Below, piece by piece: positions 9,210-16,311 of a DNA stretch of 33,730 nucleotides (the first letter of the stretch is position 1; every line of letters starts with the position of its first letter). The translations under genes and the position numbers were made by a program. The notes beneath the pieces were generated by a model. The model saw nothing but the letters and a program-made list of their open reading frames with translations, was not told where the DNA came from and did not search any database. Source of the DNA: Scybalocola_A sp900557175 (lineage in GTDB: Bacteria; Bacillota; Clostridia; Lachnospirales; Lachnospiraceae); assembly GCA_937890745.1 (NCBI GenBank), contig CALADH010000041.1, forward strand, positions 1 through 33,730, written 5' to 3'.

Positions 9210-10202
9210 ATGCAGAAAAAAACAGTGATGCCCGGCGAGGCGGGACAGCGCTTTTCCAAGTTTTTGGAAAAGTATTTCAAAGAAGCGCCTAAAGGGTTTA
9301 TTTATAAAATGCTTCGAAAGAAAAATATTACGTTAAACGGCAAAAAGGCCGATGGTACGGAAAAACTCCAGCCGGGCGATGAGATAACGTTCTGGCTTGC
9401 CGACGAGACAATAACAAAGTTTGCCGGGACGAAGACGTTTTGCCGTGTCAGTCATGCGCTGGATATTATTTATGAGGATGAACATATGCTCCTTTTAAAT
9501 AAGCCGGCAGGGATTTTGTCTCAAAAGGCAAAGCCAGAGGATGTATCTGTCAATGAGCAGGTCATTTCCTATCTTCTGGACAGCCATTTTCTGACAGAGG
9601 AGGCACTTTTAAGCTTCAGGCCGTCGATTGTCAACCGGCTTGACAGAAATACGAGCGGTCTTATTGCAGCAGGAAAGACGATGGCGGGATTGCAGCAGCT
9701 ATCCGCACTTTTTAAGGACAGGACAATGCACAAGTATTATCTGTGTCTTGTAAAAGGAAAGATTACTGAAAAGAAGGTGCTTGAGGGCTATCTTATAAAG
9801 GATGAACGACACAATACGGCGCGTCTTGTGTCTGAAAAGACATCGTCTGCGGATTATATAAAAACAGTTTATGAGCCGCTGGCAGGTGCAGGAAATCTGA
9901 CACTTTTAAAGGTGCTTTTAGTAACCGGGCGAACTCATCAGATCAGACTTCACTTATCAAGTGAAGGCCACCCGATTATCGGAGATTATAAGTATGGTGA
10001 TGCAAAGCTGAATGATTATTTTAAAGGAAAATATCATTTAAAGCACCAGCTGCTCCACGCTTACGAGCTTTGTATGCCGCCGCTTTCGGGCGCACTTTCT
10101 TCTGTGTCTGAAAAGACATTTTATGCGCCGCTGCCGCCGCTTTTTGATAAAATATTAAAAGGGGAGGGCTTTTCGTGGCAACATGGAACTCGCGCGGTTT
10201 AA
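9210..10202 (+). CDS. RluA-family pseudouridine synthase
   Basis: A 330-residue pseudouridine synthase of the RluA/RluC/RluD family, probably acting on 23S rRNA. The N-terminal S4 domain (about 8-65; RFSKFLEKYF, GKKADGTEKLQPGDEI) is followed by the catalytic motif NRLDRNTSGLI with D145. LLVTGRTHQIRLHLSSEGHPIIGDYKYG is the expected downstream conserved block (around 235-262). The C-terminus overlaps the recU start by 28 bases, a long overlap that suggests strong translational coupling. It resembles RluC more than RluD because of the single S4 domain followed by IIYEDEHMLLLNKPAG, but the target uridines cannot be assigned. Confidence 0.93.
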   Translation: MQKKTVMPGEAGQRFSKFLEKYFKEAPKGFIYKMLRKKNITLNGKKADGTEKLQPGDEITFWLADETITKFAGTKTFCRVSHALDIIYEDEHMLLLNKPAGILSQKAKPEDVSVNEQVISYLLDSHFLTEEALLSFRPSIVNRLDRNTSGLIAAGKTMAGLQQLSALFKDRTMHKYYLCLVKGKITEKKVLEGYLIKDERHNTARLVSEKTSSADYIKTVYEPLAGAGNLTLLKVLLVTGRTHQIRLHLSSEGHPIIGDYKYGDAKLNDYFKGKYHLKHQLLHAYELCMPPLSGALSSVSEKTFYAPLPPLFDKILKGEGFSWQHGTRAV

Positions 10203-10705
10203 GAGGCTCATCTCTTGAGGAGCTTATTAACTTTACAAACGAACGCTACCGGACGGGAAGGCTTGCCCTTATTCAGAAAATACCGACGCCGATTAAGCCG
10301 GTGCGGATGGATTCGGAGCATAAGCAGATTACCCTTGCTTATTTTGAACAGCGAAGTACCGTCGATTATATCGGCGCCGTTCAGGGCATCCCCGTATGCT
10401 TTGATGCCAAAGAATGTCAGGCAAAAACCTTTCCGATTCAAAATATCCATGAGCATCAGATTGTGTTTATGGAAGATTTTGAGCGGCAGGGCGGCGTTGC
10501 CTTTTTAATTATTCATTTTACGGCAGAGGATAAGTATTTTTATTTGCGGTTTGAAAAGCTTGTGACATTTTGGAACAGGTCAAAAACGAGACATATAAAA
10601 AGTCTCAAGATGGATGAGCTTGAACCGGAATTTGAGATAAGGAAGGCGGGCGTCTGCCTGCATTATCTTGAAGCTATTCAAAAGGATCTGGCAATGCGTC
10701 CGTAA
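10175..10705 (+). CDS. recU: RecU-type Holliday junction resolvase
   Basis: RecU cleaves Holliday junctions in recombination and chromosome segregation of Firmicutes. The protein (176 residues) has the RecU start block NSRGLRGSSLEELINFTNERY and a nuclease core STVDYIGAVQGIPVCFDAKE. The PD-(D/E)xK catalytic residues are D64, D77 and K79; most RecU proteins have Glu at the second position, so Asp here is a conservative change. GTG is the start codon, preceded by GGGGAGGG with a short spacer. It lies at the end of the run, and about 70 bases follow before the his promoter. The usual neighbour, a class A penicillin-binding protein gene, is absent. Confidence 0.9.
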   Translation: MATWNSRGLRGSSLEELINFTNERYRTGRLALIQKIPTPIKPVRMDSEHKQITLAYFEQRSTVDYIGAVQGIPVCFDAKECQAKTFPIQNIHEHQIVFMEDFERQGGVAFLIIHFTAEDKYFYLRFEKLVTFWNRSKTRHIKSLKMDELEPEFEIRKAGVCLHYLEAIQKDLAMRP

Positions 10706-10740
10706 AAATACGCATATGTGTGTTTGATGTCAGATGAAAA

Positions 10741-10767
10741 GCCGTATTTCCGAAAATAATATACGGC
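10741..10767. repeat. Stem-loop between recU and the his promoter
   Basis: GCCGTAT (10741-10747) pairs perfectly with ATACGGC (10761-10767) around a 13-base loop. There is no T-run on the plus strand, so it is at best a weak or Rho-type terminator for the upstream run, or part of the his control region just before its -35 box. Confidence 0.4.
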
Positions 10768-10778
10768 AAAAGTAGCGC

Positions 10779-10807
10779 TTGACAAAACAGGATGTCTTTT
10801 ATATAAT
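10779..10807 (+). promoter_or_regulatory. Promoter of the histidine operon
   Basis: A textbook vegetative promoter: TTGACA (10779-10784) and TATAAT (10802-10807) separated by exactly 17 bases. The expected start point is near 10814, about 45 bases before hisZ. The leader is far too short for a T-box or attenuator. Confidence 0.9.
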
Positions 10808-10811
10808 TTAC

Positions 10812-10832
10812 ACTAACTTAGTAACAAATTAG
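10812..10832. promoter_or_regulatory. Palindromic putative operator at the his start point
   Basis: ACTAACTTAGT (10812-10822) is a perfect palindrome around a central C, placed over the expected transcription start. It is followed by AACAAATTAG, whose ATTAG end repeats the half-site. The position is ideal for a repressor. TrpR-like repressors (HisR/YerC) are proposed histidine regulators in Firmicutes and would fit, but the identity of the regulator is inference. Confidence 0.5.
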
Positions 10833-10857
10833 CATGATAAAGCAAGGGAGCGGTGAC

Positions 10858-12126
10858 ATGAAAGACAGATTACTGCATACGCCGGAGGGCGTCAGAGATA
10901 TTTATAATGTGGAATGTGCTAAAAAAAGTGTTTTGGAAAGTAAGCTTAAAGATCGGCTGCGTCTTTACGGTTATGAGGAAATAAGGACGCCGTCTTTTGA
11001 ATTTTTTGAAATATTTAATACGGAGCGCGGGACAGTCAGTGCCCGTGAGATGTATAAGTTTTTTGACAGGGACGGCAACATGCTTGTGCTGCGGCCGGAT
11101 ATTACGCCGTCGATTGCGAGAGCCGTTTCAAAATATTACGGCGATGAGATGTTTCCGATGCGTTTTTTTTATCTTGGCAATATTTTCAGAAATCATTCAA
11201 GCTATCAGGGACGTCTAAAAGAAGTGACTCAGCTTGGTGCCGAATTTATCGGAAGCCGGGAAGCTTCTGCCGATGCGGAAGTTATTGCCGCGGCAGTCGA
11301 TTTGCTGCTTGAGTCGGGGCTTACGGATTTTCAGATTGATATCGGTCAGGTCGGCTTTTTTAAGGCGCTTGTCAAAGAAGCCGGGCTTGATAGCGATACG
11401 GAGGAAGCAATGCGGCTTCTGATTGAGAATAAAAATTATTTCGGTATTGAGACGCTTGTGGAAAAGCTGCCAATTGCCGAGGAGATTAAGATGGTTCTCA
11501 CAAAGCTGCCACAGTGGTTCGGTGGTGTCGATATGCTTAAAGAGGCAAAGCAGATGACTGCCGGTCTTTCGGCCGTCTTGGCGCTGGAAAGTCTTGAACA
11601 TATTTATGCCCTTCTTTGTCAGTATGGCTTTGAGAAATATATTTCCTTTGATTTGGGAATGCTCAGTGAATATCATTATTATACCGGGACAATTTTTAAA
11701 GGCTATACTTATGGCACAGGTGAGGCTGTATTAAAAGGCGGGCGCTACGATCATCTGATGGGTCAGTTTGGAAAACCGGCGGCAAGTACCGGCTTTGCCA
11801 TAGAAATCGACCGCCTGTTGACGGCGCTTTCAAGACAGAAAATAGATGTGGCAGATGATATAACATCAGTGCTTGTCCTGTATGAAAAGGAAAATGCGGC
11901 GGCGGCCATCGCTTTTGGCGCAGGACTCCGGGCGAAGAAAATCCGCACAGCGCTGCTTAATTTCCGCGGCGGCTGTACGACGGCAGACTATATGGCTTAT
12001 TGTCAGCATCATCAGCTTGACAAAATATGCCGTCTTTTGAATGATGTTGAGGCTGAGCTTATTGATGCTTTTACAGGAGTATCCGGGCGGATGCTTATAA
12101 AAGATGTATGGGAGGCGCTGCGATGA
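10858..12126 (+). CDS. hisZ: ATP phosphoribosyltransferase regulatory subunit HisZ
   Basis: A 422-residue class II aminoacyl-tRNA synthetase-like paralogue of HisRS that lacks tRNA charging and acts as the regulatory partner of short-form HisG. Class II motifs are visible: YEEIRTPSFEFFEIF, then RPDITPSIARAVSKYYGDEMFPMRFFYLGNIFR, then the late YTGTIFKGY and LKGGRYDHLMGQFG blocks. The combination with a short HisG directly downstream separates it from a true HisRS. The start at 10858 is chosen because AGGGAG lies seven bases upstream; an ATG at 10834 has no site. It is the first gene of the operon and overlaps hisG by ATGA. Confidence 0.93.
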   Translation: MKDRLLHTPEGVRDIYNVECAKKSVLESKLKDRLRLYGYEEIRTPSFEFFEIFNTERGTVSAREMYKFFDRDGNMLVLRPDITPSIARAVSKYYGDEMFPMRFFYLGNIFRNHSSYQGRLKEVTQLGAEFIGSREASADAEVIAAAVDLLLESGLTDFQIDIGQVGFFKALVKEAGLDSDTEEAMRLLIENKNYFGIETLVEKLPIAEEIKMVLTKLPQWFGGVDMLKEAKQMTAGLSAVLALESLEHIYALLCQYGFEKYISFDLGMLSEYHYYTGTIFKGYTYGTGEAVLKGGRYDHLMGQFGKPAASTGFAIEIDRLLTALSRQKIDVADDITSVLVLYEKENAAAAIAFGAGLRAKKIRTALLNFRGGCTTADYMAYCQHHQLDKICRLLNDVEAELIDAFTGVSGRMLIKDVWEALR

Positions 12127-12770
12127 AATATCTGACTTTTGCGCTGGCTAAAGGGCGGCTGGCTGAAAAGACACTTGAATTGTTTGAAACCATCGGGATA
12201 ACGATGGATGAGATGAAAGATAAAAAAACGAGAAAGCTGATTTTTGTCAATGAAGATTTGAAAATAAAGATGTTTTTATCAAAGGCGTCGGATGTGCCGA
12301 CTTACGTGGAATACGGCGCAGCAGATATCGGTGTTGTCGGCAGGGATACATTGCTTGAGGAGGGACGGCGGCTTTACGAGGTGATGGATTTGGGTTTTGG
12401 CAAATGCCGGATGTGCGTGTGCGGGCCGCAAAGTGCAAAAGCGCTTTTAAAAAATCACCAGTTAATCCGTGTGGCATCCAAATATCCGAATATTGCCAAG
12501 GATTATTTTTATAACCGCAAAAATCAGACAGTAGAAATCATTAAACTGAACGGTTCCGTGGAACTGGCACCGATTGTAGGGCTTTCCGAGGTCATTGTCG
12601 ATATTGTGGAAACAGGCACAACGCTTAAGGAAAACGGGCTTGAGGTGCTTGAGGAAATATGTGCATTGTCGGCCCGTGTTGTCGTCAATCAGGTGAGCAT
12701 GAAGATGGAAAATGAGCGGATTAACAGTCTTTTATATAAGCTGAAATCTGTGCTTGATGAAAGGGCGTAG
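12123..12770 (+). CDS. hisG: ATP phosphoribosyltransferase, short form HisG
   Basis: Catalyses the first committed step of histidine synthesis, joining ATP and PRPP to phosphoribosyl-ATP. At 215 residues it is the short form that lacks the C-terminal feedback domain and needs HisZ. Conserved segments are FALAKGRLAEKTLEL, VEYGAADIGVVGRDTLLE, RVASKYPNIAKDYF and IVDIVETGTTLKENGL, the last containing the PRPP-binding loop. GGGAGG precedes the ATG with a suitable spacer, and the start overlaps the hisZ stop. Six bases separate it from hisD. Feedback inhibition by histidine would be through HisZ, by analogy with the family. Confidence 0.96.
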   Translation: MKYLTFALAKGRLAEKTLELFETIGITMDEMKDKKTRKLIFVNEDLKIKMFLSKASDVPTYVEYGAADIGVVGRDTLLEEGRRLYEVMDLGFGKCRMCVCGPQSAKALLKNHQLIRVASKYPNIAKDYFYNRKNQTVEIIKLNGSVELAPIVGLSEVIVDIVETGTTLKENGLEVLEEICALSARVVVNQVSMKMENERINSLLYKLKSVLDERA

Positions 12771-12776
12771 AAAGTC

Positions 12777-14081
12777 ATGAGAATTTGTCATATTGATGAG
12801 AAAAACATTGGAAATATTCTTGAAAATCTGTTAAAACGCAGTCCAAATCAGTACGGCAGCTATGAGGCAGCCGTCGGAGAGATTGTGACGCGTGTCAAAG
12901 CTGAAGGCGATCAGGCACTTTTTGAATATGCGAAAAAGTTTGATCAGGCGGATTTAAGTGCACATAATATACAGGTTAGCGAAGCGGAAATTAAAGAGGC
13001 GTACAGCCTTGTAGAATCGTCTCTTGTGGAGGTTATCCGCCGTGCCGGAAAAAATATTCGGGCTTATCACGAAAAACAAAAGAAGAACAGCTGGTTTGAA
13101 AGTAAGGAAAACGGCGTCATTTTAGGGCAGAAAGTAACGCCGCTAAAGCGTGTCGGCATTTATGTGCCCGGCGGCAAGGCGTCTTATCCGTCGACAGTGC
13201 TTATGAACACATTGCCGGCAAAGGTTGCTGGTGTCGATGAAATTATGATGGCAACACCGGCCGGTGCAGACGGCAAGGTCAATCCGGTCACATTGGTTGC
13301 GGCGGCTGAGGCAGGTGCTGATGTGATTTATAAGGTTGGCGGCGCTCAGGCGATTGCGGCGTTTGCCTACGGTACTGAATCGGTAAAAAAGGCCGATAAG
13401 ATTGTAGGACCGGGCAATATTTATGTGGCGCTTGCCAAAAAGGCGGTTTACGGTCATGTGAGTATTGATTCTGTGGCAGGGCCGAGTGAAATTTTAGTGA
13501 TTGCCGACGAGACGGCAAACCCACGGTTTGTGGCGGCAGATTTGCTTTCACAGGCCGAGCATGATGAGCTTGCCTCGGCAATTTTAGTGACAACGAGCCA
13601 GACGCTTGCGGCGGAGGTTTCAGAGGAAGTTGAAAACTTTGTTAAAACACTTTCAAGAAGCGATATTATTAAAAAATCATTGGAAAATTACGGGTATATT
13701 TTGGTGGCCGATGATTTGAATCAGGCAGTTGAAATCGCCAATGAGATTGCGTCAGAGCATCTTGAGATTATGACGGCAAATCCTTTTGAAGTGATGACAA
13801 AAATAAGAAATGCCGGAGCAATTTTTATCGGAGAATATTCTTCAGAACCTCTTGGCGATTATTTTGCGGGGCCGAATCATGTGCTGCCTACAAATGGTAC
13901 GGCGAAGTTTTTCTCACCGCTTAGTGTTGATGACTATATGAAAAAGTCCAGTATTATTTATTATTCAAAAGAAGCGCTTTGTGAGGCGGCGGACGATATT
14001 ATTCAGTTTGCGAAGGCCGAGTCACTGACAGCCCATGCCAATTCCATTGAGGTGCGGTTTGAAAATAAGGAGGGCAAGTGA
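12777..14081 (+). CDS. hisD: Histidinol dehydrogenase
   Basis: Oxidises L-histidinol to L-histidine in two NAD-dependent steps, the last reactions of the pathway. The 434-residue length is standard. The zinc ligands known from E. coli HisD align with Q259 and H262 (SQAEHDELA), D361 (LGDYFAGPNHVLPT) and H420 (TAHANSIEVR). VGIYVPGGKASYPSTVLMN and the NAD-region VGPGNIYVALAKK are intact. It overlaps the following hisB start region by one to four bases. Confidence 0.97.
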   Translation: MRICHIDEKNIGNILENLLKRSPNQYGSYEAAVGEIVTRVKAEGDQALFEYAKKFDQADLSAHNIQVSEAEIKEAYSLVESSLVEVIRRAGKNIRAYHEKQKKNSWFESKENGVILGQKVTPLKRVGIYVPGGKASYPSTVLMNTLPAKVAGVDEIMMATPAGADGKVNPVTLVAAAEAGADVIYKVGGAQAIAAFAYGTESVKKADKIVGPGNIYVALAKKAVYGHVSIDSVAGPSEILVIADETANPRFVAADLLSQAEHDELASAILVTTSQTLAAEVSEEVENFVKTLSRSDIIKKSLENYGYILVADDLNQAVEIANEIASEHLEIMTANPFEVMTKIRNAGAIFIGEYSSEPLGDYFAGPNHVLPTNGTAKFFSPLSVDDYMKKSSIIYYSKEALCEAADDIIQFAKAESLTAHANSIEVRFENKEGK

Positions 14082-14671
14082 TGTCTGAGCGAAGGAGTGA
14101 AATCAGAAGAAAGACGAAGGAGACGGATATTTGCCTTAAATTAAATATTGATGGATTGGGAAAAGCAAATATTGACACCGGTATCGGGTTTTTTGACCAT
14201 ATGCTTGAAGGCTTTGCCCGTCACGGCTTTTTTGATCTTGATTTAAAGGTTGACGGTGATTTGCATGTGGACTGTCATCATACAATCGAGGATGCGGGGA
14301 TTGCGCTCGGCACAGCCATAAAAAAGGCGCTCGGTGATAAAAAAGGCATTAAGCGTTACGGTTTTTTTATGCTGCCGATGGACGAGGTGCTGACAGCGGT
14401 GGCTGTTGATTTGTCGGGAAGGCCGTATTTAGTATGTGACGCCTCGTTTACAGCTGAGCGTGTCGGCGGCTTTGATACAGAGATGGTCAGAGAGTTTTTC
14501 TACGCCGTTTCTTACAGTGCCGGCATGAATTTGCACATAAAGGTCTTGTCAGGTGTCAATAATCATCATATAATAGAAAGTATATTTAAAGCCTTTGCCA
14601 AAGCCCTTGATATGGCCTGCGGCATGGACGACAGAATACAGGACGTCTTATCAACGAAGGGTTCACTGTAG
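14081..14671 (+). CDS. hisB: Imidazoleglycerol-phosphate dehydratase
   Basis: Dehydrates imidazole glycerol phosphate to imidazole acetol phosphate. It is a monofunctional HisB of 196 residues without a histidinol-phosphatase domain. The duplicated metal-binding motifs are present: FFDHMLEGFARHG, DCHHTIEDAGIALG, then FFYAVSYSAGMNLHI and GVNNHHIIESIFKA. The ATG at 14081 is preferred because AGGAGGG lies seven bases upstream; a GTG at 14078 is in frame but too close to that site. It overlaps the hisD stop. No hisH, hisA or hisF follows, unlike many his operons. Confidence 0.96.
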   Translation: MSERRSEIRRKTKETDICLKLNIDGLGKANIDTGIGFFDHMLEGFARHGFFDLDLKVDGDLHVDCHHTIEDAGIALGTAIKKALGDKKGIKRYGFFMLPMDEVLTAVAVDLSGRPYLVCDASFTAERVGGFDTEMVREFFYAVSYSAGMNLHIKVLSGVNNHHIIESIFKAFAKALDMACGMDDRIQDVLSTKGSL

Positions 14672-14707
14672 CCGGCTGATAAGACGGATAGGGAAGGAAG
14701 CACAGAG

Positions 14708-15988
14708 ATGGAGACAAAGCAGATTATTCCGGTGATGCTTTTAGATAATGACGGCACGATCGGGTGGGAGATGTATGATCCGAAATGTATTGCTGTCCAT
14801 ATGGATGAGTGTCATGCGGACGGACTGTTTATCAGAGATATGAATAAGCCGTGCCGTGAACAGGAGGAAAGCCTTATTAAGCTTGTGAAAGGGATATCGG
14901 CATCGGCAGACATTGCCCTTTATGTCGGCGAAAGCTATGCGCGCTTTGAGAATGTTAAAAAAATTATTTATGCCGGGGCTGCAAAAGCAGTCGTTTCATA
15001 CAGACAGGAGGCGGATATCCGTCTTATTAAGGAGGCTGCCGACCGTTTCGGCGAACAGGTGGCTGTCTGTATTGAAGATGAAGTTAAAGGCCCGGAGGAA
15101 GTTTTTAGAGTATTATCCCAGCTTGGTGTGCGATACTTATTTATAAAGCGGCGTATTTTAAAGCATTTTTCACTGGCGATGGATTTGTATGATTTTGATA
15201 TTATGGCGATGGATGATTATGACAGCGAGGAGGACGTCCGTCAGTGCCTTTTAAAGCCGAGGATGGCTGGTGTGGCTGACCAAAAGCTCATTCCGTCGGG
15301 TATGGATGTGATGGGGCTGAAGCTTTATCTCCAGCAAAGAGGCGTAAAGGTGCATGTGTTTGAGAGTGCCGTACCTTTTGAAGCATTTACATTAAACAGT
15401 GACGGTCTTATTCCTGTGATCGTACAGGATTATAAGAACGACGAGGTACTGATGCTTGCCTACATGAATGCCGAGGCTTATGAAAAGACACTTCAGAGCG
15501 GGCGGATGACTTATTTTAGCCGGAGCCGTCAGTGCCTTTGGCAAAAGGGTGAGACGAGCGGCCATTTCCAGTATGTGAAAGCGCTTGACATTGACTGTGA
15601 TATGGACACAATACGCGCGAAAGTATCACAGCAGGGACCGGCCTGTCATACGGGCAACAGAAGCTGCTTTTATACAAATCTTGTGAAGAAGGCCTATGAC
15701 GAGACGAATCCGCTGACGATTCTTGAGGAAGTGATGGCAACCATCATGGACAGAAAGGAGCATCCGAAGGAAGGTTCTTATACAAATTATTTGTTTGAGC
15801 AGGGCATTGACAAGATTTTAAAGAAGGTTGGCGAGGAGTCGACGGAGATTGTTATTGCGGCAAAGAATCCGGATTCGGACGAGCTTAAGTATGAGATTAC
15901 AGACTTTTTGTACCATATGATGGTGCTTATGGCGCAGCGCGGTGTTACATGGAAAGAAATTATGGATGAGATGGCTTCAAGACACTGA
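14708..15988 (+). CDS. hisIE: HisIE fused to a degenerate HisF-like N-terminal domain
   Basis: The C-terminal half is bifunctional phosphoribosyl-AMP cyclohydrolase and phosphoribosyl-ATP pyrophosphatase. HisI (about 230-330) shows DIDCDMD with Mg-binding aspartates and the zinc cysteines C297, C313 and C320 (GPACHTGNRSCF). HisE (about 336-426) shows KKVGEESTEIVIAAKN and ITDFLYHMMVLMA. The first 220 residues resemble a shortened HisF/HisA (beta-alpha)8 barrel: KQIIPVML at the first strand, ENVKKIIYAGAAKAVVSY and IKEAADRFGEQVAVCIEDE in the middle, and LKLYLQQRGVKVHVFE at the end. The HisF catalytic Asp of CLDVKDG is replaced by Leu, the VAIDAK Asp by Glu, and the GGGI phosphate loop is lost, so this part is probably not a cyclase. 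It could be structural or regulatory. Confidence 0.9.
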   Translation: METKQIIPVMLLDNDGTIGWEMYDPKCIAVHMDECHADGLFIRDMNKPCREQEESLIKLVKGISASADIALYVGESYARFENVKKIIYAGAAKAVVSYRQEADIRLIKEAADRFGEQVAVCIEDEVKGPEEVFRVLSQLGVRYLFIKRRILKHFSLAMDLYDFDIMAMDDYDSEEDVRQCLLKPRMAGVADQKLIPSGMDVMGLKLYLQQRGVKVHVFESAVPFEAFTLNSDGLIPVIVQDYKNDEVLMLAYMNAEAYEKTLQSGRMTYFSRSRQCLWQKGETSGHFQYVKALDIDCDMDTIRAKVSQQGPACHTGNRSCFYTNLVKKAYDETNPLTILEEVMATIMDRKEHPKEGSYTNYLFEQGIDKILKKVGEESTEIVIAAKNPDSDELKYEITDFLYHMMVLMAQRGVTWKEIMDEMASRH

Positions 15989-16040
15989 TTTTAGAAGGTT
16001 TTGGGAAAAGTAAAAATATGAGATGACAGGAGGGTTTAAG

Positions 16041-16163
16041 ATGTCGGCTTTATTATCAGCAGTTGTATCCTATACCGTAAAGTTTATAATACTTATCGGC
16101 GTTGCCGTCGGAGGCTTTGTTCTCGGACGTACAGTGAAACATTCAAAAAAAACAAAAAATTAG
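16041..16163 (+). CDS. Small single-helix membrane peptide (40 residues)
   Basis: A 40-residue reading frame with a strong AGGAGG eight bases before its ATG. One hydrophobic helix (about residues 3-29, with a GVAVGGFVLG glycine face) is followed by a strongly basic tail (GRTVKHSKKTKN), so the N-terminus should be outside and the tail in the cytoplasm. It lies about 50 bases after hisIE and before the operon terminator, so it is probably the last gene of the his transcript. Function is unknown. The ribosome binding site and the clean helix-plus-basic-tail design argue that it is real. Confidence 0.65.
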   Translation: MSALLSAVVSYTVKFIILIGVAVGGFVLGRTVKHSKKTKN

Positions 16164-16194
16164 GAAAAAGGGTGCAAATAAGCGCCGCCTTTAA

Positions 16195-16223
16195 TTGACA
16201 AAGCATAATTTTGAAATTATAAT
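16195..16223 (+). promoter_or_regulatory. Promoter of alaS
   Basis: TTGACA (16195-16200) and TATAAT (16218-16223) are separated by exactly 17 bases. The predicted start near 16229-16230 lies inside the 5' arm of the terminator hairpin that follows immediately. The resulting leader to alaS is only about 80 bases. Confidence 0.85.
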
Positions 16224-16269
16224 AGACTAGCATATGTCTGTAGATTGGCATATGCTAGTCTGTTTTTTT
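16224..16269 (+). terminator. Intrinsic terminator of the his transcript, overlapping the alaS start point
   Basis: AGACTAGCATATG (16224-16236) is perfectly complementary to CATATGCTAGTCT (16249-16261), a 13-bp stem with a 12-base loop, followed by G and seven T. For RNA coming from upstream it is a complete terminator. RNA started at the alaS promoter would lack the first five or six bases of the stem, leaving about seven base pairs set back from the U-run. Confidence 0.85.
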
Positions 16270-16311
16270 GACATAAAAGTTTTTATGATTAATTTGCAGG
16301 AGGCTTAAAAT

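Noticed and set aside
11215..11676. 153-residue minus-strand frame inside hisZ
   Set aside because: Antisense shadow of a clear gene, without motif or initiation signals.
16164..16311. T-box riboswitch before alaS
   Set aside because: The leader from the promoter is only about 80 bases and the conserved T-box sequence is absent; the hairpin is explained as the his terminator.
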